Under the pieces are notes generated by a model. The model was given only the letters and a program-made list of their open reading frames with translations. It ran no database searches and was not told the origin of the DNA. This document shows, in pieces, positions 44,930-56,784 of a stretch of 64,000 nucleotides of DNA (position 1 is its first letter; each line of letters begins with the position of its first letter). The position numbers and the translations under genes were made by a program. Location: positions 11,051,001 through 11,115,000 of the forward strand of contig JACGWO010000006.1 in the NCBI GenBank assembly GCA_034509735.1, read 5' to 3'. The DNA is from Sesamum alatum. Lineage: Eukaryota > Streptophyta > Magnoliopsida > Lamiales > Pedaliaceae.

Positions 44930-46491
44930 AATTGGCCAAAATGGAAAGACACAATTGAGGCATAATTAAACTCGCTTGCACAGCGGGAGGTTTTTGGACC
45001 TGTAGTCCATACACCTGAAGATGTAAAACAAATGGGATACAAATGGTTATTTGTGCTAAAACGAAATGAGAAAGGTGAAATTGTCAGATATAAAGCAAGA
45101 CTTGTTGCTCAAAGGTTTTCACAAAGACCCGGTATTAACTATTAAGAGACTTACTCTCTGTGGTAGATGCAACTACTTGTCGGTACTTAATTAGTCTGGC
45201 AGTAAAACAAGGACTCAATTTGCGTCTACTGGATGTCGTTACAACCTATTTATATGGTTCACTTGATAATGATATCTATATGAAACTCCCTGAAGGATTT
45301 TATTTGCTCGAAGCATACAATTCAGGTTCTCGAGAATATTATTCTATAAAATTAAATAAGTCCCTGTATGGGTTAAAGCAATCTGGACGAATGTGGTATA
45401 ATCGTCTCAGTGATCATCTGTTGAAAGAAGGATATAAAAATGATCCCACTTTTTCATGTACATTCATGAGAAGATATGAATGAACTCGTTATAATTGCAG
45501 TTTATGTTGACGACTTAAACATTATTGGAACTCCAGAAGAGCTTCCAAAGGCTATAAACTACTTACAAAGGAATTTGAGATGAAAGATTTAGGAAGAACA
45601 AAATATTTTCTTGGATTGCAAGTTGAACATTTGAAGAATGGGATTCTTGTGCATCAAGAAGCTTACATCGCTATGGTGTTAAAGCGATTCTATATGAACA
45701 AATCACATCCATTGAGCACCCCAATGGGATGTGAAAAAAGGATCCTTTTAGACCTCGAGAAGGAGATGAAAAACTACTTGGTTCTGAAGTACCATATCTT
45801 AGTGCAATTGGAACACTAATGTATCTTGCTAGCCATACAAGCCCAGATATAACATTTGTTGTTAATTTATTAGCAAGATATAGTTCTTCACCCACAAGAA
45901 GGCATTAGAATGAAATTTAGCATATACTTCGCTATCTAAGAGGTACGTTGGATATGGGGTTATTTTAATCAAAAGTACCTAATTTCGATCAAAATGGTTA
46001 TGCAGATGCTAGCTATTTGTCTGATCCTCATAATGGCCGATCGCAAAACTAGTTATTTGTTCAGTTATGGTGGTACAACAATTTCATGGCGATCTATGAA
46101 AAAAACAATAACACCTACCTCATCGAATCATGCAGAAATTATAGCAATACATGTGGCAAGTCGAGAATGTGTTTGGTTGAGATCTATGATTCAACACATC
46201 CAAGCGACTTGTAGATTATCATTTGAAAAAATTATTCCGACGATCTTATATGAGGATAATGCGGCATGTATTACTCAATTGAAAGAAGGGTACACAAAAG
46301 AGGATCGAATGAAGCATATTTCACCAAAATCCTTCTTCAGTCATGATCTTCAAAATAATGGTGATATTGATGTTCAACAAATCCATTCAAGTGACAATCT
46401 AGCAGATTTGTTCACCAAAGCACTTCCTACTTCAATATTTCAGAAGCTAGTCCATAATATTGGCATTCGTCGCCTCAAATATCTCAATTGA
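44930..46491 (+). pseudogene. Copia-B copy 1 reverse transcriptase and RNase H
   Basis: Reverse transcriptase opening at 44990-45150 (MGYKWLFVLKRNEKGEIV, ARLVAQRFSQRPGINY), then after a stop 45160-45483 (LRLLDVVTTYLYGSLDNDIYM, KSLYGLKQSGRMWYNRL) with the catalytic box AVYVDDLNIIG near 45500, then KDLGRTKYFLGLQVEH (45580). RNase H at 45994-46491 reads TISWRSMKKTITPTSSNHAE, EDNAACITQLKEGY and SSDNLADLFTKALP and ends at a natural stop. Frame breaks are few compared with integrase. Confidence 0.85.
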
Positions 46492-46697
46492 TATTTTAAT
46501 GAGGGGTAGTAAATATGCACTACACTCTTTTCCTTAACCATGATTTTTCCCATTGGGTTATCCTGGTAAGGTTTTTAATGAGATAGTATATAATCGCTTA
46601 TTAAAGAATATTGTACTCCTTTTCCATCACTGGGTTTTTTCCCTCAGGGTTTTTTCTAGTAAGGTTTTAACGAGATATATTCTTGATTAATGAACAT

Positions 46698-46708
46698 CCA
46701 AGGGGGAA
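46698..46708 (+). promoter_or_regulatory. Polypurine tract, copia-B copy 1
   Basis: ccaagggggaa directly before the LTR start TGTTATGAAA; the same tract is at 57228-57238 in copy 2. Confidence 0.85.
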
Positions 46709-46954
46709 TGTTATGAAAATTAAATCTTTTCGATATTCATCTTCATCTCCCATACGCATTATATCCCCCATAAATTTTTAACCCTTGTGATTCATCTCAC
46801 TTCATATGATGAGACTTTTGGTTGTATTTTTGGAGCCTATAAATAGGCTGCTCTTTTGTATTGAGATCAAATAAGAAATATTAGAAGAATACTCTCTTCT
46901 CTCATCTCTATTCTGTTCTCATATTGTTGCACTTTTATATATATATTTATAACA
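46709..46954 (+). repeat. 3' LTR of copia-B copy 1
   Basis: TGTTATGAAAATTAAATC...ATATTTATAACA, about 246 bp, with the LTR TATA-like word ctataaataggc near 46848. Similar to both LTRs of copy 2. Confidence 0.85.
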
Positions 46955-47242
46955 CTATCTACTTATTTTTACTTAGGTTTTTCAATTTTTTCCCTCCCGA
47001 ATTAAGCCATCCAATATTATCGCACTTATCATGAGAAGAGTTCATATGTGTTCATGAAAGGAGATTTAGAGTTGATTTGAAAAAAGTAGTGCGATTTCTG
47101 GAGTTGAATCAAAGAAATTAGGATTTGAGGAAGGATTTTTTGTAGTTTGAAAATGATGATGTTAGTTTCTAATCCTCCAGGATTACGTTTAAAAAGAAAT
47201 GCTTGAAGAGCATGTAATTTTTGCGTAGTTAAGATCTCAATA
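46955..47242. other. Unassigned sequence between copia-B and the hAT nest
   Basis: No ORF, repeat or TE terminus recognised. It carries the left target duplication of the hAT nest at its right edge (tctcaata, 47235-47242). Confidence 0.5.
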
Positions 47243-47623
47243 TAGAGATGGTAATTGGACCCGGAAAGTTGGAGACCCGCTCAGATTGGGGCGGGTTGGG
47301 GAAGTGTTTCGGCGGGGCATGTCCAGTTCCATTAAGTTAGGACCCGGTCGGGTCCAGGGCGGTTACTGGTTTTGTCCCGGATCCATCCCGCCTCATTCTT
47401 TTAGATTTTTTTTTATTTGTGATTTATATGTAATACATTATTAATAAAAAATTATGGTATTATATATTAATTCTTAAACAATTTTGCATATATCAAGGTG
47501 TACAGTGGCCCGGGTCAGCCCAAGAACGGCGGGGACCAACCCGAAAAAGCTCCGCTGAGGACCCGCCTATTACTGTTCATAGTCGGTCCTGGGGTTGTCA
47601 TGGGTCTTTAAATGGGCCCCAAT

Positions 47624-49803
47624 TGAAGGAAAGCGGATCAGCCTGGGAATGCGGCGGAAGCATGGTGGAGATAAAAATGTGTAAAATAAATAATGTAAAT
47701 CGCGTTCAAGAGGTGTGCCCTTGAACGTTCCTGGGCTATCGGTGTATAAATGCGTAATACAAACATGTATATAACAATTAAGCATTCATGGCTATAGAAT
47801 AAAAGAGGAAAAACAAGAACATAAACATAAAATACCTTTCTCGATTTACTACTCCGATCGGCTATACGCGTTGATCTCCTCCCGACGTTCATCCACGCGA
47901 GGCCTCAACGTAGAGACCCTCTAACGTAGTCTACACCACACTAGGAGAGATCTCGTTTTTCTTGCTAGAGAAAAATGAATCTAGAGGATGAAATTAGTGT
48001 TCCTTTTTTATGTTACTTTGTTCTTCAATTGATCCTACATCATTGAAGCAACAAAGAGGATTTAGAGAGTAGAGAGAGAGGGGTCGAAAATGCCTTGAGA
48101 GTGTGTGTAGAGAGTGTTCTTCTTTTTTCCTAGAAAAAGATGAATGATAAAACTCTTGTCTTTGATGATAGTATATACACAGGCATATACTTTATTAATG
48201 TGATTATTGGAATGTGTCTAGGTTCATCCAAGGATGTCTAGATACATTCCAATCAATCCCCATTAATGATCAATCAAGCCTGCCATTTCATAAGGTATGA
48301 TTTAATCATACCAAGTGAAAGAGGCTTGATTGGAATCAATTTGTCTCTTTCCAAAAGAGACAAGTCAACTTGTCATCATAGAGGCCTTCATGGCCGATTT
48401 TAGTGCTTTCAAAAGAAGTAATTTTTGGCGATCATCTTTTTTGAGAAGTCCAACTTCTTCTAATTCCAAAAGTGAAATTAACACCTCTCTTGGGGCAAGA
48501 TTTAATGGACCGAATTTTATTGTAATCCAATTACAATAAGCCCAAGAACTAAATTCTATTTAATTCATGGTCCAATTAAATGATTCTCATTGATACTTTA
48601 ATCCAATTAAAATATCTAAGCTTTGATTCTCTACTTAATCGATAAATCCCATTTACCGATAAAATAAGGGCCCGATACAATATCGGCCCCTCCATCCAAT
48701 GGACAATCCCATAAGTAATCCAATTACTTATCGTCCTCTGAAATTGACTCCAAGTCAATTCTTTCACCTCCTCGGTGATTTGTGTGTGACTCTTTAGGTT
48801 CACCCTCAACTAGACTTGGGCTCGTGTTCAACAGGAGCCCGTCACAATGGGTGACCGTCTAGCAACGGTCCATGACACTAAAGACTAGGTGAATGTTGGC
48901 GTGAACATTTAGGCGGCGAATACGTACGGGTGCGGTCCTATTGTGTCGATTGTCTCCTAGCCTTAGTCTAGGTATGGAATTGGGAGTCAGTTCCCATCCT
49001 TGACTAGGCGTCTATGCTTAATACCCAAGATGCGTTTACTCTATCGATCGATGTAGGAAACCCTTCTTACTCAATCAATTGCTATGGCCATAGAGTTTGA
49101 AAGTCTAAACCATCACAGAGTGCATATGAGACACCACCGTCATATACTGATGGGGGACAGATCCTATCTTGGAATCCACCGTCCTTGCTACATACTCCAA
49201 CTGCACTGGATAAGGCTTATAATGACCATCTTACAAAATGATCACCTCTGACCAGATCCAAGATACAGTCTTCGTATGCACGTGACTGCCATAATTCCTC
49301 AATTCCAAGGACTAATCTCGTATTATCGGTATCGAGAATTCCAATCATACCGACCAAGCCTCTAAGGCTTCCAGATGATGATTCCCGTGAGTTAGTTCAG
49401 TCAGCCGACCACCTTGTCAACTAACCCACTAAAATTGCTTAGACGACCTTCGTCTATCGCCGATGAAACTCGGCACTCACCTAGTGAATGCAATACGTAG
49501 TGCAAGTCTCAATAGGACACTCAATGCCCAGTCTCGAGGTCCTTGACTTGGAACGTTCAAGACCAACCCTCAGAAGTTGGTTTCATAACCGTCATCCAAT
49601 GTGCAACCCAACTACATGGGTTATTCCATTGGTTTGTAGGCATTTGTTGTAACGATGAAGCGTCGTTCAACGTTAGTAGTAAGAACAACAAACACAGTGC
49701 CAGTGATGAATACTTACTATATTCATCTGCATAATATTGCTGTAATAAAGATTGATGAATACTAATCGCCAATCCAATGGCTTTTTGGTCACCTATTCTA
49801 ACA
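47624..49803 (-). repeat. Solo LTR in the outer hAT element (minus orientation)
   Basis: 2180 bp, TGAAGGAAAGCGG...CCTATTCTAACA, with perfect 5-bp duplications CCAAT at 47619-47623 and 49804-49808. It belongs to the long-LTR copia family of elements 1, A and 3. No internal region remains, so it formed by LTR-LTR recombination. Confidence 0.93.
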
Positions 49804-50138
49804 CCAATTGGGTCCATTTTTAAATTTAGACCGAACCATGGACCCCGATTGAGGCCCGAACCAAGCCCGAATCAGGCCTGGATGTACCTATTTAATGTTT
49901 TGTTTATGAATTTAAGGATTTCCTTTGAGCAATTATTTTTATGGTTGTCATATGAAATAACCAAATAAATAATTAAATCATGCAAAAAATTATGACTAGA
50001 AAAAAATAGTTAAGACTATATAATAAACTTAAATAATAATTTGACTAATAAACTTACAATAATAAACTTAGATAATAACAAATCTAGAAAGGGTTTAACG
50101 TAAACTTTGGAAAACAATAAAAAAAAAAAAGTATTAAT
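49804..50138. other. Middle piece of the outer hAT element
   Basis: Short GC-rich words (gattgaggcccgaaccaagc) then AT-rich sequence to the copia-B insertion. No gene. Confidence 0.6.
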
Positions 50139-50301
50139 TGTTATGAAATTTAAAATTGTGGATGTTCATTTTCATCTCCCATACACTTTACATTCTCTAA
50201 TAAATTATAAACTCTTGTGATTCATCTATCTTCATCAATGATGAGACTTTTGGTTGTAATCTTGGAGCCTATAAATAGGCCACTTTATTTTGTATGCTGA
50301 C

Positions 50302-50430
50302 TGATGTGGAAGTGCTTTTTAGTGAAGGAGTGAACGGGAAATATCACCTCGGCACAATAATACTTCCCAAGTCTAGTGAGAGAATTTTTGTATGTATGTA
50401 TTATCAAATCAATGAATAGTGAACCCACCT
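50302..50430 (+). repeat. Direct repeat, copy 1 of 2 (~129 bp)
   Basis: tgatgtggaagtgcttttta...gtgaacccacc, about 93 percent alike to 51432-51560 by eye. Confidence 0.88.
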
Positions 50431-50953
50431 CTTAAAAATAATATATGGAGTATTTATAGTGATGTTAGTTATTTTATAGTGTGATAGGGTGTGAATATTT
50501 ATTATGTGGCTTATATAAGAAAATTACTCTTATACCCTTGTAAGTAAATGTTTATTACTATCATATACATCATACAGCCCCCCACTCTCAGACGGAACAC
50601 ATTGCAACAAGCAGTAATTCGGATGAGAGTAAGAATTCTTTGCAAGAAAAAATTGAAGCATTGAATGCATGGGGAAGGGTGGGTGGGAATCCATTAATTG
50701 TTCTAGGATGAGTTACTAGAAGACATGTGAGTCGTCCGAGAATAAGAAAACATGGGATGCATCAAGGCCCCTTAAGTAGCACGGTTATTCAAATTAATAC
50801 TGAAAAGATTAATCGGCCCAAGATTTGTTGCGCAAGCCCAATACTATTGTTGAAAGTGGCCATAGCTCAAGGTGGTCAAGGCACCTAGGCAGAACACAGC
50901 CCAGGTCGAGAGACTTGGGGCTTGACTTGGGGCTTGACTTGGGCGCGCAGAGC

Positions 50954-51139
50954 CCAGCTCGAGGCGGTGCCTCGAGCTGGTGAGCCTGGGTCCGCCCGGG
51001 TTCGGTGGTGGCAGCCCAGCTCGAGGCAGTGTGCCTCGAGCTGGGGCGAACATGGGCGCCAGCTGGTGAGCCTAGGTTCGCTCGGGTTTGAGCACACCTG
51101 GGTCCGTCCAGCTCGAGGCAGAGGTGCGCCCCTCGAGCT
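50954..51139. repeat. Three consecutive palindromes around CAGCTCGAGG
   Basis: 50954-50980: 12-bp perfect arms with a 3-base loop (ccagctcgaggc, ggt, gcctcgagctgg). 51015-51045: 14-bp perfect arms with a 3-base loop. 51110-51139: 9-bp arms with a 12-base loop. Spacers are also GC-rich and share gtgagcctgggtccg-like words. Confidence 0.9.
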
Positions 51140-51197
51140 AGCGTGGGGCGACCCGGGCCGAGGTCACGGGGTCAGGTCGAGGCGCGGGCACGACACC

Positions 51198-51955
51198 AAA
51201 TGATGCGGCTTGCGACTTGATCGGTGCCCCGTTGCGCAAGGTATTGTCCGCTTTGCTCTGTATGAGCCTCACGGTTTTGTCCTGAAAAGGCGCCTTGCTA
51301 GGTGGCATTGGGGCTTATAAGCCACTCAAGCTCCTCGTCTGCAACCGATATGGGACGCTTGCTACATCATTAGCCCTCCAGACGAGAGGCTTGAGACGGG
51401 CACATGGCCTCGTTCCCATAGACGGCGTCAATAATGTGGAAGTGGTTTTTAGTGAAGGAGTGAATGGAAAAAATCACCTCGGCACAATAATACTTCCCAA
51501 GTCTAGTGAGAGAATTTTTGTATGTATGTATTGTCAAATCAATGAATAGTGAACCCACCAAAATGATGCAGCTAGCGACTTGATCGCTGTCCCATTGCGC
51601 AAGGTATTTGTCCGCTTTGGCTCTGTATGAGCCTCACGGTTTTGTCCTGAAAAGGCGTCTTGCTAGGGAGAGGAGGCATTGGGGCTTATAAGCCACTCAA
51701 GCTCCTCGTCTGCAACCGATGTGGGACACTTGCTACATCATTAACCCCCCAGACGAGAGGCTTGAGACAGGCACATGGCCTCGTTCCCACATACGGCGCC
51801 AAATGATGCGGCTTGCGACTTGATTGGTGCCCCGTTGCACAAGGTATTGTCCGCTTTGGCTCTGTATGAGCCTCATGGTTTGTCCTGAAAAGGCGCCTTG
51901 CTAGGGAGAGGAGGCACTCCTCGTCTGCAACTGATGTGGGACACTTGCTACATCA
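51198..51955 (+). repeat. Three ~240-bp tandem units (third truncated)
   Basis: Units start at aaatgatgcggcttgcgact near 51198, 51561 and 51801. Each carries gtccgctttg(g)ctctgtatgag, ctgcaaccgatgtgggac-like and (units 1, 2) gacggcg(c/t)ca. The 129-bp direct repeat copy sits between units 1 and 2. Confidence 0.88.
51432..51560 (+). repeat. Direct repeat, copy 2 of 2 (~129 bp)
   Basis: taatgtggaagtggttttta...gtgaacccacc, partner of 50302-50430. Could be the terminal repeat of a miniature element. Confidence 0.88.
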
Positions 51956-52034
51956 CTGATAATAAGAAATGATACAAGAATACTCACTTCTTTTCTCTCA
52001 ATGCTAATTCTCATGTTGTTGGACTTTATGTATT

Positions 52035-52536
52035 GGGTTAATTACACTTATACCCCCTCAAAAAATACGAAATTACACTTCCCCCAAGGAAATTTTGAAA
52101 TACACTTACACCCTTCCAAAAATTCACCATTTATATCTGACCCCCTTTCGTTAGGGTTTGGACAAAAAAATAATGACATCAGCAAAAAAAATTACATAAA
52201 TTTTCGACGTTGCCCTCATTTAACATTTCTATGTATATTTTTGTACTTATAAGGGAGTAAATGTTAATATATACATATAATGAGGTTAACATCATTACAT
52301 TTTTCCTCTTATAAGTACAAAATTATTACATAAAAGTTTTAAAATAAAGATTAAAATTGGAAATATATGTAAGTTTTTTGCTAATATCAGCATTTTTTGT
52401 CAAACCCTAATGGAAGGAGGTCAGGTGTAAATGGTGAATTTTCGGGGGGCGGGGGGATGTAAGTGTAATTTTAAAACTTTTTTGGGGGAAACTGTAATTT
52501 TTTTATTTTCAAAGGGAGTCTAAGTGTAATTAATCC
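52035..52536. mobile_element. MITE family M1, copy 1 (502 bp)
   Basis: Ends are inverted repeats gggttaattacactta / taagtgtaattaatcc. Inside, cacctgaccccctt-like and gtcaaaccctaatgg-like words lie symmetrically. Inserted near the end of the copia-B LTR. Two more copies at 58308 and 60612. No transposase; duplication unclear. Confidence 0.8.
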
Positions 52537-52553
52537 TATATAATTTTATAACA

Positions 52554-52570
52554 CATTATCAGCACGAAGG
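52554..52570 (+). promoter_or_regulatory. Putative primer region of copia-B copy 2
   Basis: cattatcagcacgaagg follows the LTR end. It is not the TGGTATCAGAGC primer of the other elements, so another primer or an internal tRNA site is likely; not verified. Confidence 0.45.
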
Positions 52571-53266
52571 TAACGTATCTCTATAAAATACTTCATTGCT
52601 TACATGTTTTATATTCATCGATTGTTGTTTATTAGAATATCTTTTACAAATATATGATATTTTGATTTTGAAGATAATATTATCATTGAGCATGTTAATT
52701 CTAATATATTATATGCATGTCATAGCTGTCTATGTATTGATTAATCTTTACTCTATTGATTTTATAATATTGGATATTGTCTAACTTGTTTTGTTACTTT
52801 TATAATAGTTATGTCGAACCTTGCAAAACTTGACTTTGTGGCTCTTGACAATACAGGGAAAAATTATTTTATCTTGGGTATTAGATGCTTAAATTCATTT
52901 GGATGCAAATGGTCTTGGAAACTCTATCAAGGAAGGTAACGAAGCATCTAACCAAGATAAGACCAATGCTATGATTTTTCTTCCTGAGCACCTCCATAGA
53001 GGATTAAAAATCGAGTATTTTATGGTAAAAGACCCACTTGTTCTTTAGAATAATTTGGAAGAGAGGTATGACCACCAGAAAACTGTAATTATCCCAAAAG
53101 CTCGCTATGATTGGATGTATTTGAGATTGCATGATTTTAAAACTGTAAGTGAGTACAATTGAGCAATGTTTAGAATCAGTTCTCAATTGAAATGGTATGG
53201 AGAAAATGTCACTGATGGTGATATGTCAGAAAAAACTTTCTCTACTTTCCATGCATCCAATATGAT

Positions 53267-54838
53267 TAGAGATGGCAATTTTAACCCGGACCCGGGAAAC
53301 CCGCCCCGTATGGGGCGGGTCTGGGACCCGATTTTTTGGGGCCGGGGCGGGTTTGGGACCAAAAAAATTGCCCCGGTCGGGTCCGGGGCGGGGTACGGGT
53401 CTTCTCCCGGACCCCGCCCCGTTGACCCCGCCCCAGCCCCAATTTTTATTATATATTTCTAATATATATTATAAATAAAAAAATTATAATATATATATAA
53501 ATTTAAATAAGTTTTGCATGTACCCAACTCTATATAAGAAATAAAAAAAAAATTAGTTGATAAGAAATTTAATGATTATTTTTAAATTTTAAATTGAAAA
53601 TTATATAGTCTATATTAAGTTATTTAAATCTAAATTGATATTATTTATTAAAAAATAAAATATTAGTTTAATATATTCTTTGTATAATATAATTCATTGT
53701 AAATTGTAAAATGATATTACTTGAAGAGAAGATTAATAATTTAGATAAACATATTATTTTTTTTATATAATTCATTTTAGATATATATTATATTATATAA
53801 TGACATCAAAAAATTTAATTAATAATTACGATATCTTAAAATCCAGCCATCTGATTCATACTAAATTTTAATATATATAAGTATGTGTCCATTAGATCAT
53901 ATTAGACGGTACGATTTAAAATCACATGGTCTGATTCAACGATACACCGTCTTAAATGATTACTCTTTTGTTACGAGTACGATATCTCAACATCCGTATA
54001 TCCAATAAGTCTAAAACTTTACCAAATGTATTTTTCTGTAAGTTTGATCATATCTAACGGTTTGATCTGAATTTTAACGGTCCGATTAACCAATGTTATT
54101 CAACAATATAAGATGATAGTTACATCAATGTAATACAAACATTTATAAATGTACAAATTTATTGCATATTGTGATTTGTGAACATATATCAATCTCAACT
54201 ATAAATATTTTTATGTATTTCAATTGCATTATTGCAGAAAATGAATATTTTCTACAATATTAAATTATTCAATATATATATATATATATTTAGTATATTT
54301 AACTAATTATATTACTACTAAACTAATTAGTAGTTTATACTTATAATATTAAAAATTAAATTTACTTTAACTAATATATATACTTTATTAAAATTAATAT
54401 TAAAGACGATCATGATAACGAGTAAAGAAGCATAATCGATGTATCACGGAGCATCAATATGTATTTAATTATGTGGATTTCAGACTTGTTATTTTTTATG
54501 TTAGCTATGTAGATTTCAAACTTCTTATTTTTTATGTTCTTGTGAATTTTAATACTGATGGGTTACGTTTTATTATGATGGATTTTTATTTTTATTTTTC
54601 TGTAATAATTTAGGAATGTTATGCATGAAAATATATTTTAATTTGTTGTGTTTAAGAAATAAAAAAATGAATACAAAAATATTGATAATTCGGGTCGGGG
54701 TCGGGATGGGGCGGGGCGGGGTCGGGGTTTGAACATGGCGGGGCGGGGCGGGGCGGGTTATGGGGCTAAAATTTTGTAAGCGGGGCAGGTCTCGGGTCCG
54801 GGCGGACCCGTACCAGACCCGCCCCGTTGCCATCACTA
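53267..54838. mobile_element. hAT MITE, GC-ended, 1572 bp, with 8-bp target duplication
   Basis: TAGAGATGGCAA... at the left and ...TTGCCATCACTA at the right, with about 100 bp of GC-rich sequence at each end (gggcgggtctgggacc, ggggcggggcggggtcgg). The perfect 8-bp duplication AATATGAT lies at 53259-53266 and 54839-54846 and both sides rejoin the copia-B gag. TAG...CTA ends plus 8 bp is the hAT pattern. AT-rich centre with no ORF. Confidence 0.92.
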
Positions 54839-55026
54839 AATATGATCCTGCAGCAACAATATCGTGAAAGGGGTTTTACAAAATATTCTGAGTTAATTTC
54901 TTGTATCCTCGTGGCTGAACAAAATAATTAGCTTTTGCTAAAAAATCATGCGTCCCGACCGACTGGTTCTGCTCCATTCCTTGAAGTGAATGTAGCAACA
55001 CACAACCGCTATAATCATGAACCACA

Positions 55027-55062
<36 letters not shown>

Positions 55063-55080
55063 CCGTGGTCATGGCCGTAG
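55027..55080 (+). repeat. (CGTGGT)n hexanucleotide array in copia-B gag
   Basis: Six perfect and several variant units coding RG repeats in the gag frame; also open in other frames, which are not genes. Confidence 0.9.
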
Positions 55081-55539
55081 CTATAATCGTGGTCATGGTC
55101 GTGGCCATGCACGTGGATATCATGGTGGTAATTTTAAGAATACATCTTTCCACCAAAAGTGAAAAAATGGTGAAGAAAAAAACTGAGAGAGAAAACAGTG
55201 GGCAAAGTAGCAAACATGTGGAGAATTCACGTTATCATCATGATAACAAAGGTCATTGGTCTCGTACCTGTCGTACGCCAAATCATTTTGTTGAACTTTA
55301 TCAAGAATCGCTAAAATATAAGAATAAGAAGATTGAAATAAATTTTGTTGATGACGAAAGTGATGGATATATAAATATGACTCATCTGGATGTTGCTGAC
55401 TTTTTTTGCTGATCTAAATGGAAAAACTGATCACTTGATTTGTGATGGAAGTGTTCACAAATAAATTTTTTATTTCTTGTTTATTATGAATTTTGTGTCC
55501 AGTACGTTTTCTATGATAATGAAGAACTTATTTATATAA

Positions 55540-56784
55540 TTTCTTCTCATTAGTAGCATAGTTTGATGCTGGTTTTATATTTTTGTCATGTTTTAATCAA
55601 GAATGAATATTCAGTTGGTTAGCACCAACATCAATAGTGAAGATATGTGTCTCGTTGATTATGCTACAACTCACAATACTTAGAGATAAAAAGTACTTCT
55701 CTTACTTAGTAATGCAAGAAGCCAATGCTAGTACTATATCCGGTAGTGTAAAGTTAATTGCGGGTTCCGAAAGAGCTAATGTATTGTTACCCAATCGAAC
55801 ACAATTTTATATTGATGATGCACTTTATTCCACCAAGTCTCAAAGAAACGTTCTAAAGCTTTAAGGATATCCGTCGAAATGGATATCAGATTGAGACAAC
55901 AAGTGAAGAGAATATTGAGTATCTCTATATCACAAGTGTGATCTCAGGGATGAAATGCATATTGGAAAAAAGTACTGGCATTTTCTTCTGGTTTGTACTA
56001 CCCATATATTAGTACAATTGAAACTCATGCTATCGTAAACCAGAAGTTTATGAATTATAATAAGTTTGTTGTTTGTCATGACCGGTTGGGCCATCCCGAA
56101 TCAATTATGATTCAAAAAATAATTGAGAATTCATGTGGATATATATTGAAGAGCCAGTAGATTCTTCAATCCACTGATTTCTCATGTGCTGCTTGTTATC
56201 ATGGAAAGTTAATTATTCGACCATCAGTTCAAAAATAGAAAATAAATCTCTCACATTTTTGGAACGTATACAAGGCGATATTTGTGGACCAATCTACCCA
56301 CCATGTGGAAAATTTTGATATTTCATGATTTTAATTGATGCATCACCTAGATGGTCACATGTGTCTTTGTTATCATGTCGCAACCTAGCATTTGCGAGAT
56401 TCCTTGCTCAATTAATTTGATTACGAGTACATTTTCTAACTATCAAATTAAGAAAATGGGCCTTGATAATGTTGGAGAATTCACTTCTCAGACTTTCAAT
56501 CACTATTGTATGTCTATTGGGATTGATATTGAACATCTTGTAGCACATGTTCATACACAGATTGGTCTTGCTGAATCATTCATTAAGCGTCTGCAATTAA
56601 TTGCAAGACCATTGCTTATGAGATTAAGACTTTCCATTTCTTGTTAGGGACATGCTATTCTGCATACAACAACACTAATTCACATCAGGCCAACAAGTTA
56701 TCATAAATCCTCTCCCCTACAATTAGTTTTTGGTCAGAAACCTAATATTTATCATCTAAGAGTTTTGGGGTGCGCAGTATATAA
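55540..56784 (+). pseudogene. Copia-B copy 2 protease and integrase
   Basis: Protease region (EDMCLVDYATTHN, where the DSATTH-like site reads DYATTH), KYFSYLVMQEANASTISGS, NVLLPNRTQFYIDDALYSTK, pre-integrase (VVCHDRLGHPESIMI), core (GDICGPIYPPCGKF, LDNVGEFTSQTFNHYCMS, HTQIGLAESFIKRLQLIA). The catalytic Asp and Glu positions are kept but frames shift at least five times. It ends after LGCAVY at the deletion junction near 56784. Confidence 0.8.

Larger units (their letters stand above)
43014..46954 (+). mobile_element. Copia-B copy 1, 5'-truncated
   Basis: A second Ty1/copia family on the + strand: protease region, integrase, reverse transcriptase, RNase H, polypurine tract and 3' LTR. Homology with copy 2 begins near 43014 (copy 2 position ~55550), so LTR and gag are missing on the left, where pararetroviral sequence starts. 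Confidence 0.85.
50302..51955. mobile_element. TRIM-like insert with TG...CA ends, tandem repeats and palindromes
   Basis: Starts TGATGTGGAAGTG and ends GCTACATCA. Flanks are ctgac (50297-50301) and ctgat (51956-51960), four of five equal, as for an LTR-type insertion. Without ORFs of known type. Inside: a direct repeat pair (50302-50430 and 51432-51560), a GC-rich palindrome cluster (50954-51139) and three ~240-bp tandem units (51198-51955). The word gatgtgggaca recurs, as in terminal-repeat retrotransposons in miniature. Class assignment is tentative. Confidence 0.6.
50139..52553 (+). repeat. 5' LTR of copia-B copy 2, split by two insertions
   Basis: TGTTATGAAATTTAAAATTG... to ...AATTTTATAACA. 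LTR sequence proper is 50139-50301, 51956-52034 and 52537-52553; the pieces join in order against the LTRs at 57239 and 46709. It carries the ctataaataggcc word (near 50270). Confidence 0.85.
52811..55412 (+). pseudogene. Copia-B copy 2 gag, split by a hAT MITE
   Basis: Starts MSNLAKLDFVALDNTGKNYF at 52811, runs with breaks to 53258, and resumes at 54847 after the 53267-54838 insertion (LQQQYRERGF-like). A Gly/Arg-rich stretch from a (cgtggt)n hexamer array (55027-55080) precedes a damaged zinc knuckle (NKGHWSRTCRTPNHFVELYQ). The first Cys pair of the knuckle is lost. It ends near 55412 in LDVADFFC. Gag would bind element RNA. Confidence 0.78.

Noticed and set aside
46955..47242. Possible host gene remnant
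   Set aside because: No open frame above background and no splice-supported structure.
50922..51203. 93-codon frame in the palindrome cluster
   Set aside because: GC-rich repeat region; no domain and repetitive Trp/Arg/Gly content from the repeat.
54876..55213. Frames of His/Asp or Thr/Met repeats opposite copia-B gag
   Set aside because: Products of the (cgtggt)n hexamer read in other frames.
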